Positions 45,860-56,950 of a DNA stretch of 64,000 nt are shown here, piece by piece (the first letter of the stretch is position 1; every line of letters begins with the position of its first letter). The notes under the pieces are model-generated. The model was not told the origin of the DNA. It did no database searches and saw only the letters and a list, made by a program, of their open reading frames with translations. The stretch is from Hyposmocoma kahamanoa. Its lineage: Eukaryota; Arthropoda; Insecta; Lepidoptera; Cosmopterigidae. The stretch is from NCBI RefSeq assembly GCF_003589595.1, contig NW_020654289.1, forward strand, positions 6,761,692 to 6,825,691. The letters are read 5' to 3'. The position numbers and the translations under genes were made by a program.

Positions 45860-47055
45860 TCCTATTTCGAAAATCGAAAAACCTCAGAATTTTGGTTTGT
45901 GATTTTGTTGTAAAGCGAAAATGATTGGATTTTTTTCTCGCAATCGAAGTGATAAGTAAAGTTTTCACCTCTTTTTTGGTAAACTAAAAACCAATAATGT
46001 AATAATGTTTTTTTTTGTCCCACGATAAAAACTACTACTATACAATAATGTATTGTATAAGAAATAGAGCAATTTGGATTTTGACTTTTATATTTGTATT
46101 TTGATTGGAGGACACTTTGTCGTGGAGACCCAATTTTATCCATCTAATTTAAACCCTAGATTAATCTTAGTTTTAGTTTCTAGTATTTGTTGTACCTTTT
46201 ATTGTTTTATTTTCATTTAATATGTACGAAAAAGAAACAAAATTTGATCGTGAGCTATTTTTAAATATACCATTGAAAATTCAGAATACTATGACGCGTT
46301 TTCTGTATTGATTATTGCCAACGATTACTTGAACATATCAATTGCTGTAAACTTACATTGTAAATAAAATCGATTAAATATTTTATTTATATTATATGCA
46401 TAAAAAAAATGTACCGAATTTATTTTTCTGCAAGCATTATGCATTCAATGTAATATCATCACACAGATACCTGTAATCTACTCGTCTTTGTGTGGATCTA
46501 CAAACGTTATTCCAAAATCAAATATGGTGTCATTTAAAAAAAAATTATAATGTACTCATTACATTCATGATAAATAGTTTCTAAATAGTACCGTGGAACG
46601 TAAGTGCCATAGTTCAGGAGGTATTTAAATTGCTTCTGGTTTTAAGAATGATAAATAGTTATAGTAGCCTAGCTATTGAAATTATAAGTAGGCACAGGCC
46701 ATCAACAAAGGAAATAGGTACTTAACTATTTACAACGAAATACTTTAAACACATAATGACGGTTTTCAAGGTAAGCAAGTGTATGTAGGAAATAAAAGTA
46801 CTTTCAGGCTTAAATTTACGAGAAGGTACAAAGTTGACGTTTAGAATGGCTTTAAACACATTCTAAATTAGAATATTTAAAACATTATATTCTTTTTTTT
46901 TTGTTTTTATACAGCACAGGTGGGAAGGTTTGTAAACACCTTTTAGTCAATAAGCTATCCGCCAAGTCTCATTTTTATTTTTTTCTGCAAATGTCACCAA
47001 TACGAACAACTTTAGCAAGCTATTCTATTACCCCAGATTCCATTTTTTTTATGAT
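45860..47055. other. AT-rich sequence without recognised gene
   Basis: No supported feature. Minus-strand frames at 45738-46143 overlap each other in different registers and look random. Confidence 0.5.
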
Positions 47056-47059
47056 AATA

Positions 47060-47340
47060 TGCGACAGGACGAACAAGTCCTGCGCCTGGTGGTAACCGAC
47101 ACGCCTGTCCATAGCAGTTGCAATGCTACTTAGAGCTTTAAATCCCAAAGATCTGAGGGGCACTGCCACTGCGCCCGTCACACTGAGACATATGTTTTAA
47201 GGCCCATGTGCCTATTATTTCACCAGCACCCTTACTTTTCAAAAATGCTCACTTTACCGCTTGGCCCTTGACGGCAGAAACAGGTAAGGCAACAGAACTT
47301 CCCTGGACGAACTCCTTCACAAAGAGCTCTATTGCTACTG
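47060..47340 (-). repeat. Repeat A copy
   Basis: From GCGACAGGACGAACAAGTCC to CACAAAGAGCTCTATTGCTACT; near full length. Confidence 0.88.
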
Positions 47341-47365
47341 TCATGCTATTTTATGACATGAAATG

Positions 47366-47480
47366 TCTAGGAAATGAAACTATTTTTCCGGATTTAAATC
47401 GCGTATATTTGTTTTTAAATCCGGGAAAATAGTTTCATTTCCTATGTGTAACAATCGCGAAAACTTAAGAAGTCGATATG
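47366..47480. repeat. Repeat C compact hairpin
   Basis: AGGAAATGAAACTATTTTTCC followed by GATTTAAATCGCGTATATTTG is mirrored by AAATCCGGGAAAATAG and TTTCATTTCCTATG, with the GGGCCC centre deleted. The forward unit ends AAGAAGTCGATAT. Confidence 0.8.
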
Positions 47481-47784
47481 AATTGACTAACCAAATTTAG
47501 TAACTCAGACCCGAGAATTGGTCATTAATGAATAAAAATAGATGGTCACAGTACATAAACTAAAATTAATTTAAATAACTTGTTCACCTGGTTTTTTGGG
47601 ACGTAAAACATGTTTCCCTTGACTAATCAATTCACGTTATCTATATCAATCAGATATAAAATCATCATGTACAGTTGTGATCGTGTTGTGACGTAGATAA
47701 ATAAGTAGCACAGAATGTAATCTACAAGCATATGAGTACTTGTGCTATCGTTATATATCATTCATTTTAACTAATTTTAAGTAG

Positions 47785-48035
47785 CAGTAGTATCTGAATC
47801 TAATCTACGTTATCCATTTCTTCCAGGCGGGCGGTAATGTGAGCATTACTATGTTTTGAAGAGTACGGGTGCTGGTGAAATTACAGGCACATGGGACTTG
47901 TCAAGTTATGTCTCAGATGGAAGGGCGCAGTGGCAGTGCCCCTCAAACCTTTACCAATTAAAGCTCTGAGTGACATTGCAACTGCTATGACCAGGCATGT
48001 TGCATACCACCAGACTCACGACTTGTACGTCCATT
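47785..48035 (+). repeat. Repeat A copy, forward
   Basis: From AGCAGTAGTATC through GGTAATGTGAGCATTACT and GGGCGCAGTGGCAGTGCCCC to CACGACTTGTACGTCC and an A run. Confidence 0.85.
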
Positions 48036-48107
48036 AAAAAAAATACATTATGTGCTACGGGAAGGTCTTAAAGCTTTGCTTCATTATATAGGTACCTCAT
48101 TTATTTT

Positions 48108-48330
48108 TAACCGACTAAAAAAGGAGTGTGTTTCGCGATTATGCGATTTGTGAACCCACTTCGATGACTTTTTCTTGGACAAGGGATACCTTAGTAGTGA
48201 TCCTATTTAAATTTGTCACGACAAATAAATACACGAAAATATTGCTCATAGCAAATTAGGAGATGAATATGGTTTATTGAATTTCACCCGCTTTCTATTA
48301 ACCAAATTCAATAAAACTTGACACATAGAT
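48108..48330 (+). mobile_element. Repeat I copy, diverged
   Basis: Starts AACCGACTAAAAAAGGAG and keeps GATTTGTGAACCCACTTCGA and CAATAAAACTTGACACATAGAT. The GGTCGGTT end is missing. Confidence 0.65.
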
Positions 48331-48469
48331 ATCACGACCATGATTTCTTCCCTCAGAGCGGGATGCCTGTAAATTTATTATTGTTTTAAAAGTAAAACAC
48401 ATGTTTATGATAGTTACGAAATGTGCAATGTTAAAAAGACCTAAAAATATTTCATGATAGCAAAATTTG

Positions 48470-48590
48470 AAAAAGCAGCGGACACAGTTTAATAAATCTA
48501 GCAATAAAGCCCTCTGTACCTGACTTTTGTGTTGTTTTATTTTCATCATATATTTGTCCTTGTGTGCAATAAAGAATATTTGCATTGTAA
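48470..48590 (+). repeat. LINE-type 3' end fragment
   Basis: AGCAATAAAGCCCTCTGTACC to TGTGCAATAAAGAATATTTG parallels the minus-strand fragment at 19998-20130. Confidence 0.5.
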
Positions 48591-48606
48591 ATTTGTAAAC
48601 AATAAT

Positions 48607-48826
48607 AATGTGCCATACAATCACACAAATTGCGTGGTCTCAAACTAGGAATTTCCTGCACTATGAGTACCAGAGCAACGGAATTCAATCTGAGGCACTT
48701 CCCAGAACACCTAGACCAGAACCAATTTACAAAAGATCACTTCCCAATTTGATCTGGTTTGGACCTCCCCATCCAACGCCCATAGTATAAACCGTTGGGT
48801 CACCGAGGTCAAGGAACTAATTGCAG
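48607..48826 (-). mobile_element. SINE E copy 2, diverged head
   Basis: On the minus strand, GGTGACCCAACGG, GTTCTGGGAAGTGCCTC and CGTTGCTCTGGTACTCATAG match E copy 1. The B box is damaged. Confidence 0.7.
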
Positions 48827-48827
48827 T

Positions 48828-49125
48828 GGAGTCCTTGTGAAAGAGTTCGTCCAGGGAAGTACTGCCACCTTACCTATTTCTGCCGCCAAGTAGTAGGTAA
48901 TGTGAGCATTACTGCGTTCCGGTTTCGAGGGGCAAGGGTGCTGGTGAAATTACAGGCACATGGGAGTTGTCAACTTATGTCTCAGGGCGATGGGCGCAGT
49001 GGCAGTGCCCCTTAGATCGTTGTGATTTAAAGCTCTCAGTGGCACTGGAACTGTTATGGACAGGCGTGTCGCTTACCACCAGGCATACGACTTGTTCGTC
49101 CCGTCACTTAGTATAATAAAAAAAA
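48828..49125 (+). repeat. Repeat A copy, forward, full length
   Basis: From GTGGAGTCCTTGTGAAAGAG to TCACTTAGTATAATAAAAAAAA. This is one of the best-preserved copies. Confidence 0.92.
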
Positions 49126-49129
49126 TACT

Positions 49130-49560
49130 TGTCCAAAGAAATGCCTACATTTTCTTACAAATTTTTGAGACTGCATTAAAATATAAAATTCATAAATATC
49201 TACTAGGACGGCTTAAAGAATTAGAAGAACAGTAATTCTTACAAAAGAGGCCGTTTTATCACGTTTCCAAGAAACGCACTGTGGTCAACCGACTTGTCTT
49301 AATAAATCATAATAAACTGGACACATCTGTGCCCTAACATGTAACATAATACGAGGACAAAATTCCCTTTCATGAGACGCATTTTGCGAGCATCCGTTAG
49401 TCTTGAATTGTGAAACAAAATTAAATAATGAAAATGCAATATGCTATACGTTGCTGTTTGTTTCTTATAATTTATTTTATATATTTACGACAAAATAGAC
49501 GCAACGCATTTTATTTGCACCTAAAGTTTTGATTACAAACGTGTTTCAAAATCTGGCTTT
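49130..49560. other. AT-rich sequence without recognised gene
   Basis: No supported feature. Confidence 0.5.
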
Positions 49561-49568
49561 TATACTTA

Positions 49569-50106
49569 CAAGGTACTTGTAAAAGACTAACAATCTCGTA
49601 GAACTATAGTACTATATTAGTAACATCATAAATTCATAAACAACTTTTCTTCCATGATTTTTAATATGATATTTTGGGTAATTTTCAGTTTGAGTCCATT
49701 CGAGATAATGGAAATAAAATATGTTTTTATACACGATTAAGTCCCGAATTTGAAATCAAATCATTTTCAGACTAGTTTTCTCTGTCTAATTTTGGTGGCA
49801 ATTTTTATTGTTTGAAAATACCCTTTAGCTTACGTACAAAAATAAAAATATTTCAATAAATAGCTCTGAACGGTGATAACTCTCGTAAGAAAGCGCATAA
49901 ATACCAGTCCGTCAGGCCCTCGGAGAGCATTAAAATTAACTGCATATTGTACCTTACTACCAAATGATCTAAAATTGTCAGATAGTACTCCAAAAATTTT
50001 AAAGTTGATTTTTGATGAATTTATTGTTGTCATTTATCAAAAGTTATTGTTTATGATGTCAGTAATATAGTCCTGTGACATTGTTAGTATTTTACAAAAT
50101 AACCTG
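49569..50106. mobile_element. O element copy 1 (hAT-like MITE, 538 bp)
   Basis: Identical 8-bp duplications TATACTTA lie at 49561-49568 and 50107-50114. The ends are imperfect inverted repeats of about 80 bp: CAAGGTACTTGTAAAAGACTA on the left, CAGGTTATTTTGTAAAATACTA when the right end is read inward. No transposase frame. A second copy starts at 63865. Confidence 0.82.
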
Positions 50107-50439
50107 TATACTTAATACGCCTTACAAACCTAAAACGGTCTAATATAATCAAAACAATTATCATCACTTCTCACGAACCTAATGCGTCCATATCTGTATA
50201 TATTTCAAGTGGCTGATGGGATATTGGCCATTTTATCTCTCTGATAAAATATAAGTGATCCTCTTAAACAAGAACTCTTTTATGGAGTACTCAGAACTAA
50301 GTAAATTTTAAAAATTACTAATCCGTTTAATCTTTTTTTAAAGTTGTGTATTAGTCACCAGTTTTTAATATTTATGAGTACAGCTATTCAGTAATAATAA
50401 TATATCAGTGTACTTTTTAGGGTTCAACTAACCCACCTT

Positions 50440-50570
50440 ACCTATTTCAGCCGCCAAGCAATAATGTGAGCATTGCTGCGTATTCCGGTTTTGAAGGTTA
50501 CCCTTGCTCTCGAAATTACAGGCACGTGGGCCTTGTCAACTTTTGATGACGGGCGCAGTGGCAGTGCCTT
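50440..50570 (+). repeat. Repeat A fragment
   Basis: GCCGCCAAGCAATAATGTGAG, ATTACAGGCACGTGGGCCTT and GGGCGCAGTGGCAGTGCC. Confidence 0.8.
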
Positions 50571-50948
50571 TAGCGGAGAATTCGCTAAAGGGACGCGCTA
50601 CACTTACTGATGTGGATTCGGCTTGAGCTGGAAAAACTTTGTATTTGCAGTAAGGTCACAGACGAATCACACAAAGCTCTAAGGGCAGCGCCAACCGGCG
50701 GACGGCAAGCCAGAGGACGTTAAATTTATCAAGAAACATTTTACACTATTACAATTGTAATAAACTATAAATTTCCATGCTCCGAGACACAGAGAAATTC
50801 GCTGCGTAGCTCCAAGAGAGTTCGAGACAGCACCGGCGCTAGCCAAGCAAAAAAAGCTAGGCAATCAATACGCGAATTTAATCACGCAATCAAAAAGAAA
50901 AATTCTTACAGTTATTTTTGCCCCAGCGATCGGAAATTCGGGTGCTAT

Positions 50949-51286
50949 CAGTTGGCGGATTTGCAGTCTTGGCCGCCCTAGGCCCCAGGCCATGCAGTCA
51001 GTACCAGCCGCCCCTTTCTCAGAATTCATATACCTACTGGTAGACATATTTCGTACATTTTATTTATATTTTATAAATAAAATGTACGAAAGCGATTTAG
51101 GAAGATTATTATTATATGATGCAGTGCGGTGCCGCCCGCCATAATGTGCGTGAGCCTTTAAAATATTTAGGTACTTTGGGTTATTTCTTGTTATAATCAG
51201 TGAGTTTTTTGTCAAAATTGGCCGCGCCTAAAATCTGGCCGCCTTAGGCCCGGGCCTAGGGTAGCCTTAGGGTAAATCCGCCACAG
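50949..51286. mobile_element. hAT-like MITE with CAGT-GGCGGATTT ends
   Basis: The left end CAGTTGGCGGATTTGCAGTC and the right end, read inward, CTGTGGCGGATTTACCCTAA are followed by GGCCGCC and TAGGCCC on both sides. The flanks GGTGCTAT and AGTGCTGT agree at six of eight bases. Internally, TTCGTACATTTTATTTA (about 51048) mirrors TAAATAAAATGTACGAA (about 51074). Length 338 bp. Confidence 0.65.
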
Positions 51287-51289
51287 AGT

Positions 51290-51830
51290 GCTGTTGATGT
51301 ATTGATAAAAATTGTCTGCCTGACTTAAACCGATTTCGCGTCGACAAGTGTGATGACACCCTAAACACACAAAGGCTTTGCAAAAACACGTTCGCCCACA
51401 ACGCAATGCGTGCAAATATTTGAATAGAACAGCAAAATGTTGTATAACTCAGCTTGAAAATGAAAATGCAAACTCAGTGTAACAGTGTTTTCACACCATT
51501 GTTGCAAAAACATAGAAGCTATTACAACGAATAGTCTATGTTTTAGTAAGTAAGAGACACGTATGAATAAGTCATACGGTTAAGATATTTAGATGATGTG
51601 GTGACGTCTTTTTAAAACAATAAAGTTAAAAGAGAAGATCATAAATTTACTAAAGATTAGCACTACTAGTGACACTCGTTAATAGGTACTAAAACACAAA
51701 AACCTGTAGGTATTACCATGAATTTTTAAAAATCCCGCCCTGTAAAGGTAATATAATGTATGTATGCGTGGCTCAAAAGTTCCCATAAATCAGCATTACT
51801 GCCGTCCTTGTCATTAACAACGTAAGCGTT
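51290..51830. other. Sequence without recognised gene
   Basis: Nothing supported. Confidence 0.5.
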
Positions 51831-51834
51831 AAGA

Positions 51835-52008
51835 GTTCGTCTAGGGAAGTACTGCCACTTTATCTATTACAGCTGCCAAGCAGTAATGTGAGCATTGCTG
51901 CATTCCGGATTTGCAGGGTAAGGGTGCTGGTAAATCACAGGGCGCAGTGATAGTGCCTTCTGAGCGCCACTGCACGATTTGTTCGTCCTGTCACTAAGTA
52001 GCATAAAA
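51835..52008 (+). repeat. Repeat A copy, internally deleted
   Basis: AGTTCGTCTAGGGAAGTACTG, CAAGCAGTAATGTGAGCATT and CGATTTGTTCGTCCTGTCAC are kept. Confidence 0.82.
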
Positions 52009-52084
52009 AGTCACATTTTTAGCAAAATTGAGTTATTAACATACCTGGAATCAACGAAACGAGATCCTATAATGTAGAACATAT

Positions 52085-52355
52085 AATGGACAAACAAAGC
52101 GAAGTATTTGCACCTACGTCAAAGAACATATAGCTGATGTCAAAGTCTGCAGTCTGCGAGCATGTCATGGATAAACCTACACATTGTTTGAAGTTTGATA
52201 AACCCCAGGTCCTTGCAAAAGAAGTCCGTTATCTACCCAGGATGCTGCGAGAGGCCATTGAAATTAAAAAACATCCTAATTTCAACAGGGAAGATGGTTT
52301 CTCCGTACCACCAGTTTGGGATCCAGTATTTTCTCTAATGAAAAATCCCAAATAG
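52085..52355 (+). pseudogene. Penelope-like retroelement, GIY-YIG endonuclease C-terminus
   Basis: The frame 52137-52355 encodes KSAVCEHVMDKPTHCLKFDK, then YLPRMLREAIEIKKH, NFNREDG and a final VWDPVF before TAG. This is the typical end of Penelope-like polyproteins: a basic HIxxxHxIxFdxxxVL segment, then R(E)xxEI and N(F/R)xxxDG. In GIY-YIG nucleases the Glu after R-x3-E is catalytic. Upstream, CTYVKEHIADVK appears in another frame (52110-52146), so a deletion or frameshift separates it. The reverse transcriptase part is not present. The open 72 codons suggest a not very old copy. A C repeat lies about 250 bp downstream, which may be its terminal repeat. The alternative, a bacterial-type GIY-YIG gene, is unlikely in this context. 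Confidence 0.65.
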
Positions 52356-52599
52356 ACATAAGACTGCAGTACTAATTAATAGGTTTTAGTTTATTCTAAT
52401 TTCTATTAATAATTAATATTAAATTGAACTTAATAAAAATACATTCAATAAAATAATTTGTAAAACTTAATGTAGCGTAAATTGGAATGTTTCTTTGTAA
52501 AATTAAAACTAAGGTATTTAATTAATAACTATTGTAACTATAGTGAAAAAATAGGACGGTTTGCATTAATATTAGACATAACTGGTTGAAGACTGTACC

Positions 52600-52710
52600 A
52601 CCTCAGTCAACCGTGACCGTGGGGTCTGTAAAGGGCCCGAAACGTCGGTTTGTTTGAAAAAACAAATAAACGCGATTTAAATCCGGAAAACTAGTTTCAT
52701 TTCCTATGAG
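52600..52710 (+). repeat. Repeat C copy downstream of the Penelope-like fragment
   Basis: GTCAACCGTGACCGTGGGG, GGGCCCGAAACGTCGG and GATTTAAATCCGGAAAACTAG through TTTCATTTCCTATG in forward orientation, the same strand as the coding fragment. Confidence 0.85.
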
Positions 52711-53019
52711 ATCCTATAAGTTTAAGACCCCTATATTTTTTAATATTTAATTTAATTTCAGTTTTATTGTTAAGCAAAATCAGCGCCATGGACATTTTTC
52801 GATGAAAAAACTTTAATGTCAATATCTTTAAAATTACCAAAATTCAAATGCGATGTTTATGACAAGGAGGTCAGATTACCTAGCTGGATAGTAATGAACA
52901 CCTGTTGAACCAACCACGACATAGAGCGATGATCGCAGCTCCCATCTCTGAGTCGACGGCCCAACTCTTTAAACAAGTTTAAAACATTTACAATTAACTT
53001 TTTAACTTGTTTTTGTTTT

Positions 53020-53150
53020 ACATGGTGGTAAACTACACGCCTGTCCATAACAGTTGCAGTGCCACTCAGAGCTTTAAATCGCAAAGATCTGAAGAGCACT
53101 GCCGCGGCACTCGTCACCTTGAGACATAAGTTAACTATAGAGGTCTACTG
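53020..53150 (-). repeat. Repeat A copy, truncated
   Basis: TGGTGGTAAACTACACGCCTG to AGACATAAGTTAAC, then directly AGAGGTCTACTGCTGCTA. Confidence 0.85.
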
Positions 53151-53629
53151 CTGCTATATATTTTTAAGTCTAATATGCGTAATTTATGCAAAATTTAGCA
53201 AATAAGTACTACATTCGTCTGAATTTATGCAAAACTGCTTATTGATATCGTACAATAATATAACAAAACTACTAAACAAGATTTGAACCCACGACCCTGG
53301 ACGCGAGCGCGGAAAGCTAAAATTAACATCGTCATTGCAAACTAAGAAATTGGCAAGTTTTATTTCAAGTTTACGTATCGCAAAGAATACGAAATACTAG
53401 TTACTACAGCGACATAAGACAAATTATTGGGTAATAAATTTAAATATAGTTATGTTCTAAATCACAAAATAAAATTTAAGTAACTGTCACTTTCAACCAG
53501 TTGACCCCATCTTTTGTTTATTTTTTTATAATAGAGTATTTGTGTTGTATTGAGTTGTGTAATTTCGAATTTCCGGGACAACTCTTGAGTTAAGATAAAT
53601 CTCATCAATCGACAACATTTGAGTATCAG

Positions 53630-53765
53630 AGTTCCTTGTGAATGAATTCGTTAATGGAAGTAGCTACTGTATTTATTTCTGCCGCCAAGCACTAATGTGA
53701 GCATCACTGCGTTCAAATACGAGTACATGGGACTTGTAAACTTTGCGTCTCAAAGTGATGTTTTT
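53630..53765 (+). repeat. Repeat A fragment
   Basis: GAGTTCCTTGTGAATGAATTCG, CTGCCGCCAAGCACTAATGTG and ATGGGACTTGTAAACTT. Confidence 0.75.
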
Positions 53766-54204
53766 ATTATTTAAGAGGGAGGGAGGGAGGAATTCCTAAT
53801 CTTCGATTTGATTTTACAGGACTATGTCCACTTTAAAGTTAAAAATGAAATATTGTATGAGTAACTACACGATATATTCAAGCATAGACATTAATCAGAA
53901 ACATAAAACAATAAAGTTTCCTCGATAGATAAAAATCACGAAATGACCTGTAATTTTCACATTTTTTCGATTTATCCTCGAAATGCTACAGGTTATTAGG
54001 ACAAAGATAATTAATTATATTTATGCATGATTGACAACTGTCACTACGGATTTTTTTTAATCCCTTTAGTTTTAGAGTTATTCCGCTAAAACGAATTTGG
54101 TACTTTTAATGCGCAAAGTTCAACATCTCCTGTCGCATGTCACCCGAACTTCAGGCATATATTTGTTTCACAAATTTGGGCGGAGCCAACGTCAAAACTT
54201 TTTT

Positions 54205-54322
54205 GGCATGAGAGCTCTTAAAGCTCTGAGTGGCACTGCGGTAGTTATAGGTAGGCGTGTCACTTATTACTAGGCGCAAAACTTGTTCGCCTCGTGGCGT
54301 CGTTTAATATCATAAAAAAAAA
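54205..54322 (+). repeat. Repeat A 3' part with A tail
   Basis: AAAGCTCTGAGTGGCACTGC, GGCGTGTCACTTATTAC and ATATCATAAAAAAAAAA. Confidence 0.8.
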
Positions 54323-54349
54323 ATAATCTAACAATAGCATGTATCTTTC

Positions 54350-54395
54350 GTTATCTATGTTCAAACGAGGTCCACCTCGTTCGAACACAGATAAC
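54350..54395. repeat. Short near-perfect palindrome
   Basis: GTTATCTATGTTCAAACGAGGT is mirrored by ACCTCGTTCGAACACAGATAAC with two mismatches and almost no loop. Confidence 0.85.
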
Positions 54396-54493
54396 TCAAT
54401 ATAGTAGAGGGTAAGGATAGGTACCATCAAGTAACCTCAAGAAACATTACGACGAAGTTCATCAAATTATAAATAGATGGAGTTAAACTTGTT

Positions 54494-54640
54494 TTGACGA
54501 CCTCATGGTGTCGCCATCTCTGAAGTCCGGGGTTCGATTCCCCGCAATAATGTAGAAAACTTGTGGTACCGTAGTTGTTTCCAATTTTCTTAATACAAGT
54601 GCTATAGTTACTTACTTTGGTATCAGAGCAACGTATGTGA
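54494..54640 (+). mobile_element. SINE E copy 3, diverged
   Basis: GACCTCATGGTGTCGCCATC head, GGGGTTCGATTCCCCG B box, and TTTGGTATCAGAGCAACGTATG in the body. Confidence 0.6.
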
Positions 54641-54734
54641 TGTTGTCAATATTTATTTATTGTTGTCTAATTTATAAAAGTTCTGGACATATTACTAGTA
54701 ATTTAACAGACAAGTATTGGATTTTGCAGCAAGC

Positions 54735-54840
54735 CCTGAACGTCCGACATCCGTCGGAACCAATTACTATCTAATATGTAATATTCGACCAAATTAAGAG
54801 ACTACATGTTGCGAATGAAACTTAATACTTTACATTGTCT
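54735..54840 (+). repeat. Repeat B copy 4
   Basis: CGTCCGACATCCGTCGGAAC, ATATTCGACCAAATTAA and TGTTGCGAATGAAACTTAAT. Confidence 0.6.
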
Positions 54841-54844
54841 TATA

Positions 54845-55750
54845 ATTTGGTCAAGTTTTGCTTAGAGAACGAGAGTTTTAGGTTTAAATGCAGCGCGAAA
54901 TAGTGAGTGGAAAAAGATGAGTAATTAAATCTTTAAAAAAAATTGTGAACTTGATATTATCAAAAAAGTCATGTTTATTTAGCATAGAACATTTTTTAAA
55001 AACGAGTCACAGCGAAAACACGTTATGTTATCATATCAAGTATAGATAAACCAGAACAAATATCTCATTGGTATTGTACCTAACTCAAAATATGTGAAAT
55101 TCAAGATTATATTAATTGCTGAACGTAAAATTTTAATCTCTAACCGTCGTCGTAATAATTTTGTGAGAAACAATTAAAAGATATCTATTTAACACAAAAC
55201 GAGACAAACTTTGCGTGAGCTAGATCTTGACTAAACAGACCTTTCTCAAAAGTAGATATGAAATTATTTTTTTACTTTTATTATTTTCTTTTATTTCCCT
55301 TTTATTTATCAAGTAGCAAATTGTTTATAATATGTCTGCAATAAACTTTAACCTAATTCATTTTTTATCTATTCTGAAAAAAAAATACACTTTCTGAGTT
55401 AATCCACTATTGTATTAACACTGCGGTACATTGTAATTTGCTTAAATTTTTAGGTTAAGTTTGCTTAAACATAACCTAAAAATTTCACATAAAGATGTCA
55501 ATCTCGGCTAACTAAATTAAGTAACGCGATGCCAACTGATCTAGTTGCTTCACAATGTAACACTTGCCGTGTTATCCAATTGGCGTTAAAAACTCATTGA
55601 GAAACTATGCCAACAGGGCGGTATTTTTTAAATTGTATGTATGTACATAGTTTACAACCACTAATTACCAGATTGGTTTAAAGAACTGTAGCTGGAATAC
55701 TTTTGCTACGGTGCATTATCATTTTGGAGCATATATCAACTTTCTTTTTC
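54845..55750. other. AT-rich sequence with a small hairpin, no gene
   Basis: AAATTTTTAGGTTA (about 55446-55459) pairs with TAACCTAAAAATTT (about 55474-55487). Otherwise nothing recognised. Confidence 0.5.
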
Positions 55751-55754
55751 AAAT

Positions 55755-55950
55755 TGATCAGTGATGGGACGAACAAGTCAAAAAGATCTGACGTGCACTG
55801 CTCCTGCGCCCGTCACCCAGAGACAAGTTGACAAGTCTTAAGTGACTGTAATTTCACCCTTAGTCTTCGAAAGTGGACCGCATTTCTGCTTGGCGGCAGA
55901 AATTAGTAAAGGTGGCAGTATTTCCCTGGGCGAACTCTTTCGCTACTATA
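55755..55950 (-). repeat. Repeat A copy, internally deleted
   Basis: CAGTGATGGGACGAACAAGTC joins AAAAGATCTGACGTGCACTGC, then continues to CCCTGGGCGAACTCTTTC. Confidence 0.82.
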
Positions 55951-56513
55951 TTAAATAACTAAGTCTTTTTTACGAAAAAACCTAGAATACCGTGGATAAA
56001 TTCAGGCATTTATTTATAAGAAATGTACGATAGGTTTTTAAATTCGTTCCAAGGTAGCAATGCGTAAAAACAACCCGTTACCAAAATAAGAAGATGCAAT
56101 GGAGACATCAATAAGTAAGCACTATCGCGTTACACGACTCGTGAACGCCTAAAGCCATTAGTCTAAGTGGCTTCGTGCCCGAGCGTGGTGATGCACAGAG
56201 TTTTAACGCACGGTTGCATTGGGATACCGGTAAATAGCAATCGTTCGAAGAGCTTCTTGAGAATAGATGGACTTCAAAGATGAGACACTTGCAACTAAAA
56301 GTCCAAACAAGATAAGTACTTATTGAAAAATAAACGATGCACAAGTAAATAAGCAAACTATTTACTTTGATTAGTTATATGTGTAGTTATACGTTTCTTT
56401 TGTTATTTGAAGTGGGTTCAATGCAATAATAATTATGGTGTTAGTTTTATTGAATCCTATGTAAATTAGTTGTCATGAAGTGAATAAAGTTCTTAACTAG
56501 ATTTTCGGGATTG
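55951..56513. other. Sequence without recognised gene
   Basis: The minus-strand frame 56108-56356 shows no domain that I can name. Confidence 0.45.
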
Positions 56514-56516
56514 TTA

Positions 56517-56778
56517 GGGCGCATTCCCATTATGTCGTAACGACAGATAGTCTTGCAGTTTAGTGTCGTGACTTGTATATTTAAATGAAATTGTTCACAC
56601 ATAGAACAACACGATTAACTGTCTGTCTGTAGTAGGAACAATTAGACACGACAGTCGTTCAAAGATAAAATAAACGTCCACAACACAATCACGACAGATA
56701 GTCGTGATATGGGAACGGACTAGACTAGACATTCGTCCAACGATAAATAAAACTTTACGACATAATGGGAACGCGCCC
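56517..56778. mobile_element. Repeat K, complete Harbinger-like MITE
   Basis: A 262-bp element with inverted ends GGGCGCATTCCCATTATGTC and, from the other side, GGGCGCGTTCCCATTATGTC. TTA duplications lie at 56514-56516 and 56779-56781. A 3-bp TTA/TAA target and GGGC ends are typical of PIF/Harbinger. GTCGTGA/TCACGAC motifs fill the interior. Confidence 0.88.
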
Positions 56779-56784
56779 TTACAC

Positions 56785-56950
56785 ATTGATAATGATACTT
56801 TTTCTTCGGATCTAAGTCACGTATATTTGTTTTTTCAAACAAACCAACGTTTCGGGCCTTTTACAGGTCCCAAGACGACGGCTGACTCGATCTATCTATT
56901 TGAAAAAACAAATATACACGATTAAGATCCAAAAAAATAAATTCATTTCC
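56785..56950. repeat. Repeat C fold-back copy
   Basis: CGTATATTTGTTTTTTCAAAC and ACGTTTCGGGCC read in reverse C orientation. After a short spacer, TTTGAAAAAACAAATATACACG reads forward. It abuts the right side of K. Confidence 0.8.

Noticed and set aside
52630..52655. CTGTAAAGGGCCCGAAACGTC in repeat C looked like a hammerhead ribozyme core, which Penelope-like elements often carry.
   Set aside because: The essential CUGANGA core reads CUGUAAA and there is no loop for stem II, so it is at most a decayed relic.
53276..53325. A tRNA-like segment with GGGTTCAAATC on the minus strand.
   Set aside because: No complete cloverleaf or A box at the right spacing could be seen; probably a SINE scrap.
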